In this document: positions 58,801 through 64,000 of the stretch, piece by piece
Position numbering within the stretch: position 1 is the stretch's first letter
How the letters are laid out: the number at the start of each line of letters is the position of its first letter
Notes under the pieces: generated by a model
Database searches by the model: none
What the model saw: the letters and a program-made list of their open reading frames with translations, nothing else
What the model was told of the DNA's origin: nothing
Made by a program: the position numbers and the translations under genes
NCBI RefSeq assembly: GCF_000379605.1
Contig: NZ_KB902713.1
Location: 367 to 64,366 of the forward strand
DNA length: 64,000 bases
From: Rhizobium giardinii bv. giardinii H152
Lineage (GTDB): Bacteria; Pseudomonadota; Alphaproteobacteria; Rhizobiales; Rhizobiaceae
Direction: 5' to 3'

Positions 58801-59988
58801 ATGAACATCATCGCCCAGACTCCACGCCTGAACGACCCGGTCGAGCAAGGCATTGCGGCCATTCTCGACGAATTCGTGGCGTTGCGTCACGACCTGCATC
58901 AGTATCCGGAGCTCGCCTTTCAGGAGCGCCGGACCAGCAAGCTGATCGCCTCGCTTCTCTCATCCTGGGGGTATGAGGTCGCAACCGGCATTGCCGGAAC
59001 CGGCGTCGTCGCGACACTGAAGCGAGGTACCGGCGACCGCCGCATCGGCATCCGCGCCGACATGGACGCGCTGCCGATCGAGGAGGCGACGGAGCTTGCC
59101 TATGCCAGCAACAATCCCGGCGTCATGCATGCCTGCGGTCATGACGGGCATACCACGATCCTGCTCGCCGCCGCGCGCTATCTGGCCGAAAGCAGTGCGT
59201 TCGACGGTACGCTGCACCTGATCTTCCAGCCGGCCGAGGAGATCGGCGCCGGCGCCCGCAAGATGATCTCCGAAGGCCTGTTCGAGCGTTTCCCGGTCGA
59301 TGCGATCTTCGGGCTGCACAACTGGCCAGGCGTGCTTACCGGGCAGTTCGGTTTCGTCGCCGGTCCCGCGATGGCCTCGGTCGACCAGGCAAAGATCCGT
59401 ATCGTCGGCAAGGGTGGCCATGGGGCGGAACCGCACCGCGCGGTCGATCCGGTGCTGGCATCGGCCTCCTTCATCACAGCATTGCAGAGCGTCGTTTCGC
59501 GCAATGTCGACCCGCAGGAGATGGCGGTGGCGACGGTTGGATCGATCCATGCCGGCTCGGCCTCGAATGTCATCCCGGAAAGCGTCGAACTGAAGCTCAC
59601 CATGCGCGCCTTCACCGAGAGCGTTCGCCAGCAACTGCAGGAGCGTATCCCCGCCGTGGCTCGGGCGCAGGCCGAAAGTTTCGGCGCGGTGGCGGAGGTG
59701 GATTACCGGCTGGGTTTCCCGGCGCTGATCAACCATCGCGGCGAGACGGATTTCGCCCGCGACGTGGCGCTCGATACGTTCGGCCCGGCACGGGTGGAGG
59801 AGGGGTTCAAGCCGCGCACCGCGAGTGAGGATTTCGCCTTCATGCTGCAGGCCAAACCCGGCAGCTACCTGTTCGTCGGCAATGGCGAGACCGCGCCGCT
59901 GCACAGCGCCCACTACGATTTCAACGACGCGATCATCGCACCTGCCGCCCGTTATTGGGTCCGGCTGGCGGAAACCTTCCTCAACTGA
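58801..59988 (+). CDS. M20D-family amidohydrolase / N-deacylase
   Basis: This 395-aa metallopeptidase-fold enzyme is of the hippurate-hydrolase/YxeP type. Metal ligands lie in GIRADMDALP, MHACGHDGHTTILL and EEIGAGARKM; the dimerisation domain has VGKGGHGAEPHRAVDPV; the last ligand is in APLHSAHYDF. It removes an acyl group from an N-acyl amino acid. In this operon it is expected to act after the acetyltransferase and the monooxygenases. Confidence 0.93.
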   Translation: MNIIAQTPRLNDPVEQGIAAILDEFVALRHDLHQYPELAFQERRTSKLIASLLSSWGYEVATGIAGTGVVATLKRGTGDRRIGIRADMDALPIEEATELAYASNNPGVMHACGHDGHTTILLAAARYLAESSAFDGTLHLIFQPAEEIGAGARKMISEGLFERFPVDAIFGLHNWPGVLTGQFGFVAGPAMASVDQAKIRIVGKGGHGAEPHRAVDPVLASASFITALQSVVSRNVDPQEMAVATVGSIHAGSASNVIPESVELKLTMRAFTESVRQQLQERIPAVARAQAESFGAVAEVDYRLGFPALINHRGETDFARDVALDTFGPARVEEGFKPRTASEDFAFMLQAKPGSYLFVGNGETAPLHSAHYDFNDAIIAPAARYWVRLAETFLN

Positions 59989-60009
59989 GACATCAACAGG
60001 ACCGGCGAC

Positions 60010-60564
60010 ATGAGCGACACGTTTCTCTACACCACGCCCCTCGATCCGCGCGCAAAGCCGCTCATCGACGAACTGACCTACGAATACGACAAGCGCTATA
60101 AGTCCTATTTCAGCGCGGCGGGCGCGTCGGAAGAGATGAACCGCTATCCGGTCGAAGCCTTCGCGCCGCCGCACGGCAATTTCCTGCTGCTCCAGCGCAA
60201 TGGCGAAACGATCGGCGGCGGCGCCTTCAAGCACTATGATGACCGTACCGCCGAATTTAAACGCATCTGGACACGGTCCGACCTGCGCCGGCAGGGACTG
60301 GCCGTCAAGGTCCTGGTCGAGCTCGAGCTCCAGGCTGCCCGCCAAGGCTATTCGCGGGTCTACCTGACAACGGGGTTTCGCCAGCCGGAAGCCGTCGGGC
60401 TCTATCTCAAATATGGCTACACCGCGCTATTCGACGTCGAGGCCGATCCGGAAATCTACAAGACGTTGCCGTTCGAAAAGCAGATCGGCCATTTCGCGGT
60501 GACAGGGGCGGCGGCGCTCGTCCAGCCAGACCATGCGCTGCAGCACGCCGCCGCGCACCGCTGA
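60010..60564 (+). CDS. GNAT-family N-acetyltransferase
   Basis: This 184-aa protein is a GCN5-type acetyltransferase with the acetyl-CoA-binding region FKRIWTRSDLRRQGLAVKVLVELELQAARQG. The C-terminal VYLTTGFRQPEAVGLYLKYGYTALFD segment follows. By analogy with Bacillus SnaA/YxeL it may acetylate an S-substituted cysteine. About 40 C-terminal residues are an unusual extension. Confidence 0.9.
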   Translation: MSDTFLYTTPLDPRAKPLIDELTYEYDKRYKSYFSAAGASEEMNRYPVEAFAPPHGNFLLLQRNGETIGGGAFKHYDDRTAEFKRIWTRSDLRRQGLAVKVLVELELQAARQGYSRVYLTTGFRQPEAVGLYLKYGYTALFDVEADPEIYKTLPFEKQIGHFAVTGAAALVQPDHALQHAAAHR

Positions 60565-60594
60565 CCATTCGGCAAAACCATAAAGGGGAACGTC

Positions 60595-62376
60595 ATGGCA
60601 ATCACCACGGATTTCGCCGGCATCGAGCCCGGCCGCAGGACAGCGGAGCACAGCCAGGACTATTCGCGTCACCGGATCGAGCCGGCGCGCCATCCCGGCC
60701 GCCTGGTCGGGACGGTTTTCGCAGCCATTGTCGTCGTCGCGGTGCTCTATTCGACATTCACCAATCCGCGTTGGGGATGGAGCGTCTTTGCCGACTGGTT
60801 CTTCGCCGAACCGGTACTGGCGGGCCTCGGTCGGACGCTCTTGCTTACCGCTCTTGCGACGATCTCGGGATCGGTTCTCGGAACGGCGCTGGCGCTGGCG
60901 CGAGTATCGAAATCACCGCTGCTGTCCGGTCTCTCTTGGGGCTATGTCTGGTTGCTGCGGTCGATCCCGCTGATAGTCCTGCTGCTGGTTCTTAACAATC
61001 TCGGCTATCTCTACGAGACGATCCGGATCGCGGTCCCCTTCACCGGCACGGTGCTCGTCGATTATCCAACGGTGCAATTGCTGACGCCGTTTGCCGCCGC
61101 CTTCCTCGGCCTTACGCTCAACCAGTCGGCGTTCTTCTCGGAAATCGTTCGTGGCGGCATCCTCTCCGTCGATCAGGGTCAACTTGAAGCCGCTGCGGCG
61201 CTAGGCCTTCCGCGCCGTCGCCAAGTGTTCCGCATCGTCCTGCCGCAGGCGATGCGCACGATCCTGCCGACCGGCTTCAACGAAATCATCGGCCTCGCGA
61301 AAAGCACGTCCATGGTCTATGTGCTCGCCTTGCCGGAACTGTTCTATACGGTGCAGGTCATCTATCGCCGCAATCTCGAAGTTATCCCGCTGCTGATGGT
61401 CGCGACGGCTTGGTATCTCGTCATCATGACGGTACTGTCGATCGCGCAGCACTATATCGAGCGGTATTTCTCGAAAGGCGCCGTGCGCAATCCGGTGCCG
61501 CTGCCGTTCCAGTCCTTCTTGTTCCGCTTTCGTCGGCCGCTGCAGGCGCAGATCGCGAGCACGCCGGCGCAGGCCGTGCGGAAAGCCGGCTTCAGCGATG
61601 CGCCGCTGCTGAGGGCAGGGGCTCCCGTGCGTGTCCAGGGCATTTCCAAAAGCTTCGGCTTCCTGAAGGTGCTCGATGCTGTCGATCTATACCTGCCGGC
61701 CGGCAGCGTCACCGCGATCCTCGGCCCCTCAGGCTCCGGCAAATCGACGCTGCTGCGATCGATCAACCATCTGGAACGTGTCGATAGTGGCTTCATTGCC
61801 GTGGACGGTCATCTGGTCGGCTACCGCCAGAGCGGCGAGACGCTTTATGAGCTGAAGGAAAAAGACATTCTGAAGCGCCGCGCCGATATCGGCATGGTCT
61901 TCCAGAACTTCAATCTCTTCCCGCATCTGACCGTGCTGGAAAATCTCATCGAGGCGCCGATGCAGGTCCGGGGGACAGACCGCGGCGCCGCCGTCGAACT
62001 GGCCCGGGAACTCCTCGCCCGCGTCGGTTTGACGGACAAGATTGATGCCTATCCGCGCCAATTGTCCGGCGGCCAGCAGCAGCGCGTCGCCATCGCTCGG
62101 GCACTGGCCCTGAGGCCGAAGGTCCTCCTTTTCGACGAGCCGACGTCAGCACTCGATCCGGAACTCGTTGGCGAAGTGCTCGACGTGATCAAGGAACTGG
62201 CTCGGACCGGCACGACCCTCGTCATCGTCACACACGAGATCGGATTTGCCCGCGAAGTGGCCGATACGGTCGTGTTCATGGAAGGCGGCCACATCCTTGA
62301 GGTCGGCCCGCCGGCACGGATTTTCAGCCGGCCAGAGCATCCGCGCACGCGCGAATTCCTCGCCAAGGTTCTCTAG
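60595..62376 (+). CDS. Fused amino-acid ABC transporter permease and ATPase
   Basis: Residues about 20-300 form a HisM/TcyB-type permease with several helices and the EAA-like loop [32 protein letters not shown]. Residues about 345-593 form the ATPase with Walker [10 protein letters not shown], signature [15 protein letters not shown] and Walker [20 protein letters not shown]. Fusion of the two halves is found in some polar amino-acid importers. The two following genes supply the binding proteins. Confidence 0.94.
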   Translation: MAITTDFAGIEPGRRTAEHSQDYSRHRIEPARHPGRLVGTVFAAIVVVAVLYSTFTNPRWGWSVFADWFFAEPVLAGLGRTLLLTALATISGSVLGTALALARVSKSPLLSGLSWGYVWLLRSIPLIVLLLVLNNLGYLYETIRIAVPFTGTVLVDYPTVQLLTPFAAAFLGLTLNQSAFFSEIVRGGILSVDQGQLEAAAALGLPRRRQVFRIVLPQAMRTILPTGFNEIIGLAKSTSMVYVLALPELFYTVQVIYRRNLEVIPLLMVATAWYLVIMTVLSIAQHYIERYFSKGAVRNPVPLPFQSFLFRFRRPLQAQIASTPAQAVRKAGFSDAPLLRAGAPVRVQGISKSFGFLKVLDAVDLYLPAGSVTAILGPSGSGKSTLLRSINHLERVDSGFIAVDGHLVGYRQSGETLYELKEKDILKRRADIGMVFQNFNLFPHLTVLENLIEAPMQVRGTDRGAAVELARELLARVGLTDKIDAYPRQLSGGQQQRVAIARALALRPKVLLFDEPTSALDPELVGEVLDVIKELARTGTTLVIVTHEIGFAREVADTVVFMEGGHILEVGPPARIFSRPEHPRTREFLAKVL

Positions 62377-62453
62377 CAGATTCCCGGCCGCGTGGGCGGA
62401 CGAGATGGGACTATAAACGGATACAACCTAAAGATGAAAAGGAGACGGGAAAC

Positions 62454-63398
62454 ATGACTATTCTTCATGCGGCTAAACTTCTGATGGCAGGTGCCGTGAC
62501 CATCGCGGCACTTGGGGTCGTTGCGGCGCAGGCGGCCGATACGTTCGATCTCAGCCCGGACACCTCGAACCGGGTCCGGGCCGAAAAGAGCGAAGCGGCG
62601 ATCAAGGCTCTTTCGCCTGACTTCAAGTTCGTGACACCTGGCAAGTTCACCGTGGCCATCAATGCCTGGGATCCGCCGATCGCCACCTTCGCAAACGATG
62701 CAAAGACCATCGTCGGCGCCGATCCCGATCTGGCTTCGCTGCTGGCGGATTCGCTCGGCCTCGAGCTGGAAATCGTCTCCGTCGCCTGGGCCGACTGGCC
62801 GCTGGGTGTTGCCTCCGGCAAGTATGACGCCGTCATCAGCAACGTGACGGTGACCGAGGAGCGCAAGGAGAAGTTCGATTTCTCCACCTATCGCAAGGAC
62901 GTGCTGGGCTTCTACGTCAAGGCCGACAGCAAGATCACCGAGATCAAGGAGCCCAAGGATGTCGCAGGGCTGAAGGTCATTACCGGCGCTGGCACCAACC
63001 AAGAAAAAATCATTCTGGAATGGGATCGCGAGAACGTCGCGGCCGGCCTCGCGCCGATCGAGGTGCAATATTATGACGACCGCGCCGCAAGCGACCTCGC
63101 CTTGCAGTCGGGCCGTGCCGATGTCGAGTTCAATCCGAATGCGACACGGGCCTATGGTGCATCGATCAAACACGACACCAAGCTCGTCGGGATCGTCAGC
63201 GGCGGCTGGCCGCTGACTGCCGAGATCGCCGTCACCACCCGAAAGGGCGCAGGCCTTGCCGATACCGTCACCGTCGCGATCAACGACCTGATCAAGAGCG
63301 GCAAGTATGGCGAAGTGCTGAAGCGCTGGAGCCTCGACGCTGAAGGCATCGACCAGTCGCAGACCAACCCGGCCGGCCTGCCGAAGAGCGGTTCCTGA
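62454..63398 (+). CDS. ABC transporter periplasmic substrate-binding protein (first copy)
   Basis: This 314-aa protein is an SBP family 3 (polar amino acid) protein with a signal peptide (AAKLLMAGAVTIAALGVVAAQAA). The bilobed domain has GADPDLASLLADSLGLELEIV, GKYDAVISNVTVTEERKEKFDFSTYRKD and GLKVITGAGTNQEKIILEWD. GGAGACGGG precedes the ATG. The downstream gene is a paralogue. Confidence 0.93.
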   Translation: MTILHAAKLLMAGAVTIAALGVVAAQAADTFDLSPDTSNRVRAEKSEAAIKALSPDFKFVTPGKFTVAINAWDPPIATFANDAKTIVGADPDLASLLADSLGLELEIVSVAWADWPLGVASGKYDAVISNVTVTEERKEKFDFSTYRKDVLGFYVKADSKITEIKEPKDVAGLKVITGAGTNQEKIILEWDRENVAAGLAPIEVQYYDDRAASDLALQSGRADVEFNPNATRAYGASIKHDTKLVGIVSGGWPLTAEIAVTTRKGAGLADTVTVAINDLIKSGKYGEVLKRWSLDAEGIDQSQTNPAGLPKSGS

Positions 63399-63467
63399 TA
63401 TCGAGTTGGGCAACCCGACATGGTTCGTTGGGTTGCCTGCCTTTGTTTTTCCCTGGAGATCACGACC

Positions 63468-64000
63468 ATGACCGACCAACCGGTTTTCCGTCCGTTCCTG
63501 ATGGCGGCACTCGTTTCTACCCTCGCCTTGTTCTCGACCGCTGCGCGCGCCGACGACACTGCTTTCGGCCTCAGCCCTGAGCAACCGGCGCGACTGAGGG
63601 CCGAAAAGAATGATGCGGCGATTGCCGCGATCTCGCCGGACTTCAAGTTCGTGACGCCGGGCAAATTTACCGTGGCCGTCAGCCCGGGCGGACCGCCGCT
63701 TGCAACCTATGCGACGGATGCAAAGACCGTGGTTGGCGCCGATCCGGATTACGCGTCGGCCATTGCCGATAGCCTCGGGCTTGAGCTTGAACTGCTTCCG
63801 GTCGCCTGGATCGACTGGCCGCTCGGCTTGACCTCGCGCAAATATGATGCCGTCATCTCCAATGTCGGCGTCACCGAGCAGCGCAAGGAGAAATTTGACT
63901 TCTCGACCTATCGCCAGGGATTGCATGGCTTCTTCGTCAAGTCCGGCAGCCCGATCACTGCGATCAAGGAGCCGAAGGATGCCGCAGGCCTGCGGTTCAT
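63468..64000 (+). CDS. ABC transporter substrate-binding protein (second copy, cut by window end)
   Basis: The 177 codons present have a signal peptide (FLMAALVSTLALFSTAARA) and are clearly related to the preceding protein (SPDFKFVTPGKFTVAVSPGG, then GADPDYASAIADSLGLELEL, KYDAVISNVGVTEQRKEKFD). Differences cluster in the ligand pocket region, so a different substrate is likely. The gene continues beyond the window. Confidence 0.92.
   Translation, partial: MTDQPVFRPFLMAALVSTLALFSTAARADDTAFGLSPEQPARLRAEKNDAAIAAISPDFKFVTPGKFTVAVSPGGPPLATYATDAKTVVGADPDYASAIADSLGLELELLPVAWIDWPLGLTSRKYDAVISNVGVTEQRKEKFDFSTYRQGLHGFFVKSGSPITAIKEPKDAAGLRF

Noticed and set aside
58960-60345. 461-codon minus-strand open frame
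   Set aside because: Shadow of the M20 amidohydrolase and acetyltransferase genes.
62373-63926. 517-codon minus-strand open frame
   Set aside because: It is antisense to the two binding-protein genes, which have signal peptides and family motifs; the frame follows from GC-rich codon bias.

Overview
The window looks like part of the symbiotic plasmid of a fast-growing rhizobium. One strand (4.7-11.4 kb) carries an uninterrupted nodABCSUIJ run behind a well-conserved nod box. After a 576 bp gap come nodH, nodP and nodQ. This set predicts N-methylated, carbamoylated and sulfated Nod factors. The order nodABCSUIJH-PQ and the pectate-lyase type III secretion cluster fit the Rhizobium tropici group, with type III genes resembling those of R. 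etli. That placement is my recollection of the families; no search was run.

Regions: 0-0.3 kb holds the tail of an IS21 transposase. 0.5-11.7 kb holds the nod genes. 11.7-16.6 kb is a scrambled regulatory zone with two intact convergent nodD genes, a decayed third nodD, a decayed nodA fragment, and three nod-box sequences in different states of repair. 12.3-21.6 kb is broken up by IS110- and IS21-family elements. 21.7-24.8 kb holds a frameshifted pRiA4-ORF3-like gene, two small coupled genes, a probable small RNA with four CCTCCTCCC loops, a broken SRAP gene and an AraC-type regulator. 25.3-42.0 kb is a type III secretion island. One operon runs right (80-aa protein, sctI-J-K-L-N-Q-R-S-T-U). 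A second runs left (nopA-like pilin, sctD, sctV, a giant HrpF/NopX-like translocator, an HrpW-like pectate lyase). A short sctC N-terminal piece plus sctO diverges from the pilin gene. 42-49 kb is decaying accessory DNA: frameshifted narK-like transporter, pentapeptide remnant, SPOR-plus-trypsin protease, XRE and LysR regulators. 49.7-54.1 kb is a signalling cluster (MCP, CheW, small protein, GGDEF-EAL). 54.6-55.5 kb is a junction of gene fragments. 56.4-64 kb is a catabolic operon: two flavin monooxygenases, an M20 deacylase, a GNAT acetyltransferase, a fused amino-acid ABC transporter and two tandem binding proteins. It resembles the Bacillus ytm/yxe systems for S-modified cysteine.

The most notable points are: (1) three copies of a nodD/nod box/nodA module that appear to have decayed reciprocally, leaving the working operon without its own divergent nodD; (2) a type III apparatus whose SctU lacks the autocleaving C-terminal domain and whose secretin core is absent from the window; (3) a four-loop anti-Shine-Dalgarno small RNA beside that island; and (4) a 178-bp direct repeat of a LysR gene flanking about 28 kb that includes the whole island.
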